In this document: one piece after another, positions 37,356-50,850 of the stretch
Position numbering within the stretch: position 1 is the stretch's first letter
Layout of the letters: each line of letters begins with the position of its first letter
Origin: Sclerodactyla briareus
Taxonomy: Eukaryota > Echinodermata > Holothuroidea > Dendrochirotida > Sclerodactylidae
Reading direction: 5' to 3'
Assembly (NCBI GenBank): GCA_026419785.1
Contig: JAODTK010005689.1
Location: forward strand, 868,001 to 932,000
DNA: 64,000 bases
Notes under the pieces: generated by a model
The model's database searches: none
Told to the model about the DNA's origin: nothing
The model's input: only the letters and a program-made list of their open reading frames with translations
Program-made: the position numbers and the translations under genes

Positions 37356-37513
37356 CAGGGATGTAGTCGAGACCTCGATAGCCCGAAAACCATCCCTCAC
37401 ATTTTGAGTCTATACACTGTAGGTTATGGCGGTCCTCGGGTCTCGACAGTCGAGACCGAGACCAGTTATTCGCGAATAATTCACAGACCGAGACCGGTCC
37501 GACTACATCCCTG
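37356..37513. mobile_element. hAT-like MITE, 158 bp
   Basis: The left end CAGGGATGTAGTCGAGACC and the right end GGTCCGACTACATCCCTG are inverted repeats: 14 bases match exactly (CAGGGATGTAGTCG), then the match degenerates. Flanks GCTACTCC and CCTTCTCC match at six of eight positions, consistent with an old 8-bp target duplication. The interior repeats GAGACC and has a central ATTCGCGAAT palindrome. It is far too short to code and must have moved in trans. Confidence 0.8.
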
Positions 37514-37519
37514 CCTTCT

Positions 37520-40090
37520 CCTTTTAACACTTTTCACTCACGTTTCCAAACTTGATTAACTAATAACATTTTCACCGACATTTCGATTCAAGAATATAGT
37601 TTACCCCAACACAACAATTGCATGCGGCAGAATCATAGTGCGTCATTCTAAGTCCCCTAGCCTTTCGGGCAACTTCAAAGGCCCTACAGATTAATGTGCC
37701 TACATTAATCGTTTATTGCTTGACGTGTGTAAACTGCTCAAAAGTTGGGCCAATCAAGCCGATTCGAAGGATATAGTTCCTTTATATTTTCCATCCAAAA
37801 TTACGTACCTTCAGTGTTCTTTGCCTGAACCAATTCATCATCGCGGTTCGACCAAAAGCGTAGGAATCGGGGTGCTCCCCCCACCCCCCAGTGATGAATG
37901 TGGGTGCGGCCTGTAAACCCATTTCAACCCCCTCCCACACTCCTCGAGTGTGAAATCCCTTTTTTTTAATGTGCAACAAATTTGCATTTAATTATTACTT
38001 GTTTTTCGTCATAACACACAATTTATAAACAACGACCACACCGTCATTGGCTGTCGGTTTTGTAGAGCAATTCGATTTGTGTTCTATTGTTCTGTGGTTG
38101 GGAAGTAGGATGGTAGAAATAGATGCACGTACAACCATGCAGAAAAAATGTTTGTAAAAATCTGCAAATTGGACCATCAAGCATTTTTGTTACAATAGGC
38201 TAGTGCAATTTTATCTTCTGCATTGGACTAAAAATATTGAAATCGCGTCCTGGTTAGACAGCTGAAGGCGTGGACATACGAGGAGGAATCTCTCGCTCCC
38301 AGCTTAACACTCCGATACGGAAAAAAGAAAGTTACCCTTGGTCCAAAACGAGACAGCCGGAATGGATTTTAAAAAGTAGAGAGAGAGAATATCTAGACAG
38401 GAATTTATCGAAATTTAAAACCGACGATGCGAATTCAAATTGAAATGTAACAAATCGTGGCAAAAGTTTTAAAAAAAAAATCGCGCTTCGCACGCATATC
38501 CTTAATGTGATTTTATTACGTACCGGTTCCCGTCAACTGTGAACTACATGTAAAACTTCATGCTTTTCGGCGATCTTTATAAAGATTACCCGTCGAAGTA
38601 ACGGGAACGTGAAGAAATCTTGACCTGGGTCACCTAGTATTGACTGGAGGATCTTGACGGTCCGTGAACATGAGATTTCCCGAACAGCTTCAACGAATGG
38701 GCGCTCACTGCCCATGTGCTCAGCTGGCACAGTTTTGCAGAAAACATCACACAGATTCAAGCAACAAATTGCATCTAATGCCATTTTGAAAATGCAAAAT
38801 TAGTTTTACGACGGGTACCTAAATAGGAATGTCCGTATGCCTATGTTGGCGGTCCGCTGTAGGTTACGAATCACACCAACTTTCCCAAAGAAGAGCCTAC
38901 TTAACTTACTGCGCATGAGCTCAGTAAATGCACTTTGGGGCAGAAAAAATCAGAGATCATTTCCTGAGTATGCAAGTCGCATCTAAGCGTGAAATAACAA
39001 AATTCTTCCTGGAACAAAGTGAGGGTTTAGGAGTGTCATAATCCATCAGACTGGAATCTAAGGCCACCTGAATTGCAAACATTCTCTAAAGGGGGGGGAT
39101 TCGGTCGGCGTCCTCCGAAAATTGAAGATTTGGACTTACTAATCTTACTGCCCTCTTATGCATTGGCAAGAAAGGCCAAGATTCAAGCAGCAAGTCGCAG
39201 CTATAAGGACATGTGGACACATATGCGAATTATTTCGGAATGAAAGTGTGACTGTCTTGGAGTTCTATACTGCAACCAAATTGCCTCTATGGCCCCCGGA
39301 AAGTTGTTTGAAGGGGGGAGGGGGGAACTCTCCCCCTCCAAAATTACGTTCCACCCACTAGGGTTTACTACCCCCCTCTCAAACCAATTCCTTCTGATCC
39401 TTCATTCAAATCCGCTTGCCATATCGGTGGGAAACGTTCATATAGTCGGAAGTAACATTAACAATGGACCTTGCTTTTGCTCGATTTGATCTTCCATTTT
39501 CTGTTGACGGCGCGGACTCCCATGATGTGGTGGAGACTTTATAATCGTGTGACGATGTGCTTGACTCCTACGAGTTTCTTGTCTAGTGGTGGCATTACAC
39601 AGACTTTAAACTTTCGCCCTAACTGGTACAACGTATATACTATCTCGCTATTCTTAAACTTTAACACAACCTTGGAGTATCTTATTCAAAGAAGGGTGAA
39701 TTTCCTGGATCGGGTCAACGTTCCTGCCCAATAAGTCAGACCGTACAGTCAGGTGGCGTAGGAAACCACGTTTAGGGGTCACCCATCCTCAACAGGCATC
39801 GGTCAGTACATAGCCTAATCAAGTTGAGAACGCCTCGAGAACTCGAGTGGTGCAAGTGAACATAATTCGGCGAAAAATGGGGAATACGAAGCAGGTGAAG
39901 CTAAACTGAACTGTCACCCTACATGCCTCCTGAACTTCAATGAATTTAGGCACTTGTTCAGATTTTATTATATTAATTGAATAGTATGACAAGCCCACCA
40001 TTCCAATACAATGAGCCTCTACTAAATACCATTGCGGGGCAACTGCATCGCTCCTTAAAATAGGTCCAAGAAAGACCCTATAAACTATTC
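37520..40090. other. No recognisable gene
   Basis: No gene, RNA or repeat family recognised in this 2.6 kb. Confidence 0.45.
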
Positions 40091-40093
40091 GAG

Positions 40094-40166
40094 CCCCCCC
40101 CCCCCCTCCCCCCCCCCCCCCCCTCCCCTAACCCCCCCCCCCCCCCCCTCCCCGCCGCCCGCCCCT
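40094..40166 (+). repeat. 73-bp poly-C tract
   Basis: Almost uninterrupted C with a few T and one TAA and G interruption, followed by CCGCCGCCCGCCCC. The minus strand is G-rich and could form several stacked quadruplexes; the plus strand could form i-motifs. Its length in the assembly is likely approximate. Confidence 0.9.
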
Positions 40167-40169
40167 GAA

Positions 40170-43100
40170 AAGATCCAGCTACTCCCTGGATTCACTTTCG
40201 TGCACACGAAGTCCGTTTCCTGCAATCTGAGTGACCCATTTCATTCAAAATCCCTAAATGATCTGTTCCAATGTACCCAAATTGTAAACCCGCAGTGGGT
40301 TCATGGTATTATCTGTAATTGGTTTGTAGTCCTAGCTTACATTTTCTTTCAACAGAATATGAAGAGGTCGTAGATGCTTGGCAATTCTTCAACATTTTTT
40401 CCTTTCAACTACAATTGCCACTTTAGATGTTGCAATTAGGCACGGCAAATGCCATTTCACGGGATCTGGGAGGTATAACCAAAAAGCCCAAAAATTTCCT
40501 TCGTACGCTACGTGCCAACCAATGGTGGCGCTCCTCTTTAGATAGGTATCGCATCCGCCCTCTCCCCCCCCCCCTCCCCCGTTTTCGAAATGGATTGACG
40601 CCCATGCGAAGCAAAATGAATGCTCGGGTCTATGTAGAAGAAATGCAACACGTAAGGGAAAACAAACGAATGTTGTTCCAACGAGGTTACACCCATCAGT
40701 TCACCTCCTCACTTTGCGTTTTGAGAGTCTCTGACGTTTTCTTTTGAACAGTACTTGGTCGCTGGTGTCCTCTCCCGTTCACTATAACTCCTGAAATTCC
40801 CTCATCGGATAACCTGATAACGCTAACCCCTGATCTTTATTTAAGGCTCAGTGTCGTCTCTGGTATGTGCTGTTGCCGGCGCCAGACGTTTCGGTGATGT
40901 CACGTTCCAGTTTCAGTTAATCCTCCCAATTCGCCATATTAAAGGCATTTGCTGGAGATCAACAGATTTGAGTGTGATAACCCGGCGAAACTCGCCTTCT
41001 CTCTCGAATGCCCAGTGTTTCAACGGGGCAGGGGCTGATTAATACGGCGCCCTAAAACCGCCATTTAAACGTCCCCCTCCGAAGGAAGTGAGGTAGAATC
41101 TTCGCACATACCTGCATACAGTCACGCTCCTGCATGTGAGAAGTAGTGGACTTTGAACACACGTACGGATAGTGACTCTAGCTGATTCGAACATGGACCT
41201 TTAGCAGCAGTCGACCTCTCTACCGACCGTGTGGTCGGGGGTCCGGAATGCGTCAATTAGCCAATAATTAGTTCACTCAGCACAACCTCAAAATTCTCCA
41301 CTGCTCTGTCTCACAATTGTGATCCTTATTCTATCAATCCCCTATCCAAAGTGTATGTTTGTATTTAACATCATTCGAAATATCGGCCAAATGCAACACG
41401 GAACGAAGTTAGGGTGTTTCACACTCTCACGAAGGTTGTGTCACTAGCAACCTCTATTCTGGTGCTGTGGTAACCAAATTACATCATCATTGTGATATAA
41501 TCTACACAATTTGTGTAATCTTTTTTCCCCAAACTTTGAGGTTGGCTGAATACTTGCCCAACCTTTTCGGGATAGTTGTGTCTAGTTACTGTACACAGTG
41601 TTGTGGTAAATTCACACAACATTTAAAGGGTGGCAGGACGATTCGCACGGGTAAGCGGGGGCTCAATATTAATCTAGAATATCCATATCATGATAGGTTC
41701 CACAGTATTCGCTGGAACAAAACACAAAACACGCAAGGTCCACCCCCACCCCCAATAAGGGGACAAGTATATTACAACCGCTCTGGATTGCGATTATGCC
41801 GCCCTCCACATACCCTCACCGATACTCATATGTGCCGAATTGCATTCATTTCTTCAATGCTCATGTGAGAAGATAATCGTATTATTTCTGTTGGATTTTC
41901 TGCACATGTTCGTACTGTAATTGGTCCGTCCATCTATCACATCTAGGGTACTATTGGTTGTTTTTGTTTATGAATCATGGCCTTTGGTGGAAAGTGTTTG
42001 TAATTCCAAATGAGGACACTAAATCGATCAAGTTCATTTCAAAACGTATATAATTTTCATATTCTTCTGGCTGTGGTATTCTAGTCTTTAAATAGGTTAT
42101 GTCAGGTATTCAGGCAATAGTAAAGAAGGAAAAAACATGCACATACAGTCACACTTAAATAGCGGAATACAAACATAATACCCCTAACCACACAACCATA
42201 TGGACACCCTACTCGGATTGGGTCTTCTGTGTCACCATAACTTTGGATAATTTCCGAACCCTCACCCAGACCAGAACCGCTGTAAATCGCGACTACAGTC
42301 GAATAGTCAGACCGTTCCTTGATTGAGACATACACCTGTCAGAAAACATTTATAGCTTCAGATAATTATGGGAGACCTGAAAATATGTACAATAACAATA
42401 ACGCTCCTGTTGGGCTGAGACGGCGATTTGTTCCTTTTTTACTACATCACTTCGTCGCATTCTTGGTCACTACTAGTAGGATCTAATGCTGGGTTTTGTT
42501 TTTTTTTCGGGGAGGCGAGGATGGTAACGATTAGCTGCCTGATTCGCGATTCAACTGATTCATTGTGCTTCCTCCTTGGGCATATGACACGCCTCCCGTC
42601 GGCACCATCCATCAACACCGTGTCCTGTTGTGACCAGATCGTGGGTTGGCGCAAACGCCAAAACGCCCCCGTTGCTCACTATTGAGAATAGGCGGAATTG
42701 ACTAGAACTCATGGGGTGGGTTAACCTTGTCCCTGCCTGGAAGAGGTAGTGACGATCAGAAGCGACGGAGTGATGCAGCTAGCATGGACTTCCAGGCTGT
42801 GCTCCCTGAGTGAAGCGGTGAAATCTATACGCAGTTGAATGACCGCTCAGTACTAGGTTCAAATACTCTACTGCGATCGTGCAAGGAATGCTCAAGGAGA
42901 CATCCAAGCTTAGGCAGTCATACCCCGCGCCTCAGACCGATAAACAGCAAGCTGCCATTCTTAAGTCGACATTAATTGCGGAGAATGAACCGACAACTTC
43001 ATGCCTATTTATTGTGTTCAAGAATGTGAAATTTACACTCCTCAGCGGAGGCCACGGACGGTTGTCATAAAGCAAGTCTATCACAGAGAGAAGGGGGGTG

Positions 43101-46100
43101 GCAAACAATCATTCCGCAATTCCGGAGCGACATAATTACTGATACCTAATACCAAGCCTCTTTAGGAGCGATCTTTTACCGATTGTTCAAAATTCACCCT
43201 CCGCGGGTCCGGGTTTCTATGAATTTGATTTTTTTTTTTCCATTAACTCAGATGCGCTGTCAGTATACACGAACGAGGTTGGGAACGTCGTTGGGGGGGG
43301 ACTATCAGCAGCCTTCGATCATGTTAATTGTCCGTTTGATTGGCTTCCTGAAGAAGAGATTCCATGAAAAATCTAGCTAGGATTCCATTGTTGCGTATGC
43401 AGATCCGGTACGCATGTGAAACGCGAATGTACGTGAGCTGAGATGCAGCCAAAATCAAACTTGATCACAAAGTCTCAGTTGTCGCAATTGGGATAAAAGT
43501 CGCACCAAACTCATAGTTAGGGAGGGGGAATTATCTGTTGCACTGGAGGCTCTTTGGCAGCATTGGAGAGGGCGAAGACTTGCTACAAACCTGATAAAAG
43601 CCGAGAGGGGAAATCCCAATCGTTAACACCCTCGCTGTCACCGGCAACTTACAAGAGATTTACTCCCCAAACTGCCAAATCTTTTCAGCAACCACTGATG
43701 TAATATTTGTCTGGTTGATAGGTTATGCGGAACAAGATATTGAAGATATTATTTTGTTCACCTACAAGTCTTATAACAAGCGCAAGTCGAAACGTCTTGT
43801 AGCTGCGGACAGCAAATTCCTGTGGCGAATACACTGCATGTCTCCACCAATCCACATCTATTGTATGTTCGCATTTTATTGACCTTTACCGACCTCTTTC
43901 ATAACCTTGGAATGGCTTGGAACATGTCTACAACATTAGCCTAATATTTGCTATCAGTGCCCAGCACAAAGTACCGCCTGTATATCGGCTGTATGTACCC
44001 AAAAAACTTTATGTGTACCCACAACTCAGTCTAGGCCCTGTAGCAGTGAACAGGTGCAAAACACATTGGATCCAAAATGGATCGAGTTTCATACAGGGCA
44101 TAAGCACAGCCAGCACCTACATCATGAAAGGTGATGACAGATCTTCCCACAGAACTAGCCTGTTATGCCCCATTGCCTCTATTCATTCCACCTCATTGCT
44201 GACAGACGAATTAACAGTCCCCTTCTACCTGATGCCTGCTCTGCAGAGCTCGCGCGAGTAATTAAACAGAAACTCTCTCACAGAGAACTCAAGGGATGGC
44301 TGTGGGTAGGCATATTGGGCGCAATCAAGGGATTGAACTGCACTGAGACGATGTTTTGTTATGGCGTCTTGTAAACGTTCCGTCGCTTCTCGTCAGTTGT
44401 TACCATGCAGAGAACAATGCCGTGTAATCTGTGTGTCCCGAATGAACGTTCGTATTGTTATGGAATTGGGTGTGCTCTGGGTTACCCTTAAGGATTAAAT
44501 AACGATCATGGTAGCGATATCCGGTTATCTAATAAGGAATTCTTGTCAAGGGGTGAGGTTCGGCCTTTGAGACTCCCATAAATGGTCTCGGTGTTATTAG
44601 AGGGCGACCACATATGTGCGCCCTCGTTATACTAACATGGATATGTCCAAATGAGTGTTTGATGGGCTGTGTTTCTTCGCCTTTCTGATGTCCACTCTAT
44701 TCGCTCAAGCATGTCTCTTTCATTGTACTCCGATTCAATTCCTTTCGTCCATACAGAAAATACAAAGGTATAGACAGGACACTGGATAAAAACGAGGAAA
44801 AACATTTCACGAGCTCGACCCAAGTAACTAATTAGACAGTTGAGTATTAGAAATAAGTAGTAATATTATCCTACTGAATTCATAGGGGGTATAGTGACAT
44901 ACATTCAAGGTACACCATTGCAGAATTGAAGACTGTCAAAAGTCAATATGGGAGTGTCGTCTAGTATCCAGATTCAACTCATGGCAGATCGGCTTCAGCA
45001 AGTCTGGTTACACCTTCACTGTTCGAAAAACCTTCATTTTGAAAGTAAAATGAGAGAAATATGTCGAGTAGGGTAATATCTTTGCGTTGTGGAAGTATAA
45101 AAACATCATCATGTGATATTGTGAAAATTACTGTTCCGTAGACGTGAAATATTTTTGGTTTGCCGTTATCTGGGAAAGGAGAAAAAGATATTGACTGCGC
45201 AGGTAACGATAATTTCGCACGTTGACGGAGGGATCATAACCTCCGTGGTAATAAAATGAACACAGTACTATAGTAGTCTATATTAGTGTATCTACTATAG
45301 GAAGTGAAGAGCCTCTAACGGGAGTCACATAAAGTTCACTTTTCGTACTTGCCTTCTCTTTCGATATTGATTCATGACAGCTAGTCGTTCAATATCTTAA
45401 AAGGATTCACCATGTTTGGAATTCAGCCGGCTCAGTGAAAATAGAGCCTCGTTCCAAGTACGTGTGTAGTCTCTTTTGAAGTCTATACTGTGTAAACTTC
45501 AGGAAAAAGAGTACTACTAGCTAATTCAACAAAAAAATAGTTTTAACAATAACACCCGATCAGATAATCTAGCACGTCTACTTGAAGAGGTATTTTCGTC
45601 TGTTATAACGACTACGGGGAATCGTAGTTGTACAATTCGATATCGATACGGTTTATCGTCGCAATGAAATGTCAATATAGAATTACATATGTGTTGAGAC
45701 GATTTTGTTTGTGAAGTTATGTCAACAAGCACCGTCAACTCTTCGGTGGGTGTTGCGAGATGACAATTTCTCTTTAAATGTCAATTTCACGGGTTGAGAA
45801 GTAGTGATTCGGTTTTTTTTCGGAATCGCGGACGGGACCGAAATAGCGAAATACAGTAAGACTTTTCTAATTTGGAGCAAATAGCCGAGTAAATCAACGT
45901 AATTATTGGTGAAGTTGTGAGTTGTGGTGCTAGGCAACTGTAATTGTTACACATCTGTGAGTTTCAAAAAGTACAATTTCGGCCGCGATTGAGAGATAAA
46001 AAAAAAATTGTTCAGTGCCGAAGTAAGCCTGTAATATGAAAATATCTGGGTCGAATTGACCGAGAAGTTGGTCATAAAGGAACCGAATCAATTTTGCGAG

Positions 46101-47255
46101 GGAAAATTGATCAAAATTGGGTCAAATCTGACTGCACCTGGTCGACCGCCAAATCTGAGGTCCCATTCAGCCATTGCCATTGATGTGAATGATTGGAGGT
46201 TACTTCCACAGCGCGCACTCGAGCTGAGCTCGATTTAACATTAGCTATACTGGCCGGATTATATCAAACCGCAATGCCAGCAAGATGAATCTCGCCAGCA
46301 ATGTTCTAAATCAGGATTGAAGACTGCATTAATCCGGCTAATCTCCGTGTAGAGGCATAGTTCTGCAGGGGATTTGGCCTGTACGAATTCTGCACGACTG
46401 CTTTGAACAGGACCTATGATTGCCCCCCCCCCAATGCGTAATATGCGCAATCGTCTGATTTAATTGGTCGAAAGATCTGGAGCGCGTATCGTAGTAACGT
46501 GTTGAGGCAACAAATATGACCCATACGACCAACCGTAGCCGGTTAAATTCTGTCACGTTACGTGCTACCCATGGCCTGGAGACTCACAGTTTTTTTTTTT
46601 TTTTTTTTTTTTTCGTGGCTTTTATATTTATCATCCTAACCTATAGTTTGTCTACTTGTCTCCGAACCGGCCCCACTACTAACCACAACTAGGGCATGGT
46701 ATTGGCAGTTGTCTGGCCGGTAGCCAGTTTAAACATCCTCCTGATAGGGGCTTTATGGCATGGGGGCATCCATTGATATTACAAAGCCACTCGTACTCCG
46801 ATGATCTGATGAAAATTCCTATTCCTATTTATCAACAGACCTCCGGACTATTTTGGGTGTCGTTAAAGATCGATTATGAAAGGAATATTAGCTTGCATAT
46901 AAACCGCAGGAATGTCTAACCAGAATAGAGAGTCAAAAACAACCGCTTCTATTTAGGCAAACACGATTTCAATCTCCCGTCTCTTCAGCCCAAAGCATTA
47001 CTATCCTCGCCATGCTTCACCTCACCTTGTACCGCAAGTATCAATCTGTAAACCTAAAGTATTATTATTATAGTGTAGTATTCACAATCACCTACGTGTT
47101 GTGTTTATGATATAATGTTTACTTTTTGTATTACTGGAAATCGTTTGGTTACTTTCTGGAAGCCGTTTGGGCGGCTGCCCAGAGAAATGTCAGACACCCT
47201 TTTCAATGCAAAGTGCAAGTGTGCTTCGAACAGTAGCGTAGCCCCTTCGGTCATA
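40170..47255. other. 7 kb without recognised genes
   Basis: No supported gene. Open frames up to 133 codons (41467-41868, plus) have no recognisable domain. A T run of about 23 (46591-46613) and G or C runs (43292-43299, 46423-46431) are present. Short TCGAATTGACC/GGGTCAAAT words repeat at 46040-46130. Confidence 0.4.
46591..46613 (+). repeat. Poly-T run, about 23
   Basis: Homopolymer of T flanked by unrelated sequence. It could be the reverse-strand poly-A tail of an unrecognised retroposon or a simple repeat; no element body was recognised upstream or downstream. Confidence 0.8.
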
Positions 47256-47299
47256 GTCATATGGCGCGAGAAAAGGAATATATTATCAGGAAGAGATAC

Positions 47300-47830
47300 A
47301 TATGCCAAATCAAGAATATTTTCTGATCGGAAATATTTATGCCAATGGAAATATATGTTTCCTCAAAAATTTCGGAAGCACTAAAGATGTTCGGTGAAAA
47401 ATTGTTCGTAAAAGAAATAAGTTTCCTGATGAAAAATATTTTAGATATATTTTCTATTCATTTCAATTCCTTGTTTGCACCAAATTACGTTTAGCAACGG
47501 AAATTTTGTTGCTAAAATTATGTATCCTAGACAGGAAAAAAGTTATGTTGGCAAGAGTTATTATGTTTCCAGTGGAAATATATCGGTACCAAGGAAAATA
47601 ATTATGTTGTTCTACAAAATGTGTTTGTACCAAAACTATATTTCCATTGGAGCATATTGTCCATGACAAGCCACTGTTTCGAACACGAATATTGTAGATA
47701 CTAGGAAATTTTTTAAAAACCCCAAATCTATTTGGGCTACAATCATTTGTTGGCCAACAGAAAAATACATTTGCTTCAAAAATATGTTTGTCAACGAAAA
47801 AATATATATTATCACTAAAGTATCGCTCAT
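47300..47830 (+). repeat. Left AT-rich arm with short palindromic units
   Basis: Words such as GGAAATATATGTTTCC, TGTTTCCAGTGGAAATAT and GCAACGGAAATTTTGTTGC occur repeatedly, each close to palindromic. The mirror arm lies at 48975-49440. These may be multiple protein-binding sites in the subterminal region, by analogy with other DNA transposons. Confidence 0.6.
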
Positions 47831-48559
47831 GGACGCCGTTGCTACTAATCGTCAGAGTACCGTTAGCCGTGAATGCACGTGAATCTCCCTGTTACTACCT
47901 GTACGGAGGGTACCTGCGTGGCATTCCGTCAACCCTCAGCCGCGGCTTTCCACTTTTCGTACTATAGGGATACCGATTCCAAGGCTGAAATATGACGAAA
48001 CTGATTTATGTTGAAAAGCAATCTCCACGGAACTATTTTTTTTTAACTGGTTTATCCTATGATGAATAAGAATAAACGAAGGAAATGCATCGCCAGTGAT
48101 TCCATTCCTTGAGTTGTCGTCGTAAATTGTGGAGTTGGAACCCGATGACCGAGGCATGCTCGCGTAATTTTTTTTCTCCCGGATAGTTGAGCACCAGGGC
48201 TATAGAATTTCACTGCTTCTAGGGGATATTATTGAAACTTGAGATATTTCCAACATTATTACGGTACATTTCCACCATCCCCCATGGGTTCAACGTCAAC
48301 TAGAACTGCCGCAACGGCGCAAGAACTTTAAGCCATGATACTCAATCCTACCTTGATTTCGAGCAATTTGCCAAATTCATGGACATCCAGTGTGCATTCA
48401 ACCTTCCCTCATAAAAAATACCCTTCTGGCCCCGCATCGCGGCGGTTTTTCGGTAGAATGTTGTTTTACATGCTGAGTGGTTACAAATACAACTACAACT
48501 GACTAACTCCTGCTAATTTTAGCGTCAGTTCGATTAATTAGATCTCGGCTAGATATGGA

Positions 48560-48951
48560 CGCAGTACGCATCAGTTTGGGGAGAGGCTGTCCAATTTGAT
48601 TGAGTCGGCCATTAGGACAGGAGTATTGCAACCATTTCTGCCCGACCTAGGCCGAATGCTCCCCCTACACTCCCAGTAACAGTGTCCCAAACTCAACTGT
48701 TACTGTTACTACTAGGCCAAGTGGATTCAGCAGGAGCTGCATCCCTGTTCCGGCCGTCGAGAGAGCGGGGGAATATGAACGACTATTTGTCACTCCAGGG
48801 ATCTGGGTCCCAGTTCAGGCCAGCTACTACCAGGCCTCGTAGTAGATGCCGCAAACACATCACTTCAAGTTCAGTTGAGGTTTCTGTGGTAGTTTCGCGT
48901 ACGCGTGGTGCAAGGCGTGAAGCTACGCCAGTGGAATCGATGAATCACTGA
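48560..48951 (+). CDS. Possible coding remnant in element core
   Basis: Two frames look protein-like. One, open from after a stop near 48540 to 48680, includes HQFGERLSNLIESAIRTGV and LQPFLPDLGRMLPLHSQ. The next, shifted, runs 48682-48951 and is rich in serine and arginine. Together they could be a frameshifted single frame. No family was recognised, and it may be a captured host exon or part of a transposase. Low confidence. Confidence 0.2.
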
Positions 48952-49479
48952 AACACTGACCTAATACTAACGTTTTTGATAATAATATGTTTTCGTTGAT
49001 AACATAATTATGGCAGAGCAAACAAATTTCCGTTGCCACATATTCTTTTGTTGCAAACATATCAGTTTTGCAAAGACACGTTAATATATTTTTTTCTGAT
49101 ATATAATTGTGAAGAGCAAATAAATTTCATTGCAAAAAATATTTTGTTGCGAACATATTAGTGTTGCAAACAATTATTTTTGGCAAATGAAATAATATCT
49201 ACATATATTCCTAATCATTATTGGGAAACGGAAATTTCTTTATATGAAATATTTGCTCCATGAAACATTATGTGCTTCTGAAATATTTTTTGAGGGGAAC
49301 AGTAATTTTCCATTGTGGAATCTTATTTTTTCCACAAGCAGAAATATATCTTGATTCGGCAAAATGAATCATTTCTTGAAATAGAGGATAAGTTTCTTTC
49401 TCCCCTCGCATATATTTTTAAAACGATGATAATTATATGTCTTCCTGATAATAATTCCCTTTTCTCGCGCCATAGGGCA

Positions 49480-50850
49480 AACACGATTTATTCTCATTCT
49501 CCGTCCCTCCCGATTTCGACTTCACTCACGGAATTGGTGAAGCGGTTGGGGTGGAAGGAGGAGAGGGGTGGGGGAAGGCTACCTCAACTTCATCAGGGCA
49601 TCGAAAACAGGCTTCCTCCTACCTCTCCTTCAATTTATCTCAAAGTTACTGTTTTTTTTTTTTTGGGGGGGAGGGGTTTCCACTCTCTTCTCCTCGTTTT
49701 TTGAGTCCTTCAATTTCCCGATTTGCCCTCTCCATCTTTTGTCAGTTCCCCCTGCCCCCCCCCTGACTACGCGCATTGACTTGAAGTTGAAGGTCTACGC
49801 AATCGATTCTCGATTGGCCAATAGGGTCCTACCATAACTTGGTAAGCCAGGCGACCCTCTTTTGGAGGGACCACGCGCAAGTCGCAACGGTACAGCTAAC
49901 TGCAACATACTATTTTTTTCCGGTTACAGTCCACTGCGGTTCACTCGTTTTTCTTTAAGAGAAATTCTCCTCCTATTTTTTCAAGACGATAAGGACCATC
50001 AGTGCGGACTTATAGAAAAAAAAAAAAAAAAAAATAAAGGTTCCCCCACGCGAACCGGCAGGATGGAGCCTACTCGTTTGCCGCCTGGAGTTTTGTTTAT
50101 TAGCATATCCTTGAAAACGCGATATCTAAATTTGTCCATTTCGGACGAATAAAACCGGCGTTCAGTATCCGGTAACGTCACAGTGACGGCAAACATTCTC
50201 GCACAATGTTATGCATCGTATATTTTGCGCTTTATTTCCGCTTCTTCTACCATGGGGGTAATCACACAGACTCAGAACATGCCAGAGAGATTTTGGAGAC
50301 CGAGAATGGGCTGCGAAATTATTCAGCTCGCCTCATGTGAGCCTTCAGCTTGCCAGCCAGGCGGATGCACAGGGGACCGTGGGAGGCGAATATCTATGCA
50401 TTCTAGGATCGGATCGTACCATCTGATCTTAGAGTGATTGAAATGAATAGAAACATCGAACGGCGCGAAGGACAGGCCCGTTTGGAAGTGGCGAGCAAAA
50501 TATCATATATGTTTTGATGGAGCACCACGCGTAAGGTGGCAAGTCCAGTCCTTGGACTGTTGTCATAACTGTTTCGTTGATAACTTTAGATCTCAGGCGT
50601 GGCACTCATTTTGCCTCCAAACAGTAATTACTACTGCACGCGGAATAATGTGCAAGGTATTTGACTGAATAGCTGTCATATCTGATTAGGAAAACATATG
50701 TTGAGACATAATTAAGAGCTCCTCTGGATCGTAATTTTTTTCACACTTCTCAAAATATAATAGGGGGGGGGGGGAATACGCGTCGCGCCGCGTTTGCGGT
50801 GATACGTGGCAGCCCTTATAGAATAACAACTTCAACTCCCCGTTTCATCA
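49480..50850. other. No gene; pyrimidine-rich dispersed repeat at 49640-49760
   Basis: The 49640-49760 segment (pyrimidine tract, T-run, G-run, CGATTTGCCC, CCCCTGCCCCCCCC) matches the 3940-4080 repeat in order and orientation. A poly-A run of about 20 lies at 50015-50034, and a 12-G run at 50763-50774. No gene was recognised. Confidence 0.45.

Larger units (their letters stand above)
47262..49472. mobile_element. 2.2-kb DNA element with long inverted repeats, TA duplication
   Basis: The left end TGGCGCGAGAAAAGG is matched by the right end CCTTTTCTCGCGCCA, with TA on both sides (47260-47261 and 49473-49474), as in Tc1/mariner-type or other TA-targeting elements. Inverted similarity continues inward for roughly 500 bp per arm. 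ATTATCAGGAAGA, AATCAAGA and CAACGGAAATTT each occur on the left and, reverse complemented, on the right in the same order. The arms are AT-rich and full of short GGAAATAT/ATGTTTCC words. The core (about 47850-48970) is GC-richer and holds a 73-codon minus frame and an 89-codon plus frame with no recognised transposase domain. The family is not identified; a fold-back element or a deletion derivative is possible. Confidence 0.75.

Noticed and set aside
41467-41868. 133-codon plus-strand frame as a gene
   Set aside because: No domain, mixed low-complexity content and no splice or regulatory support.
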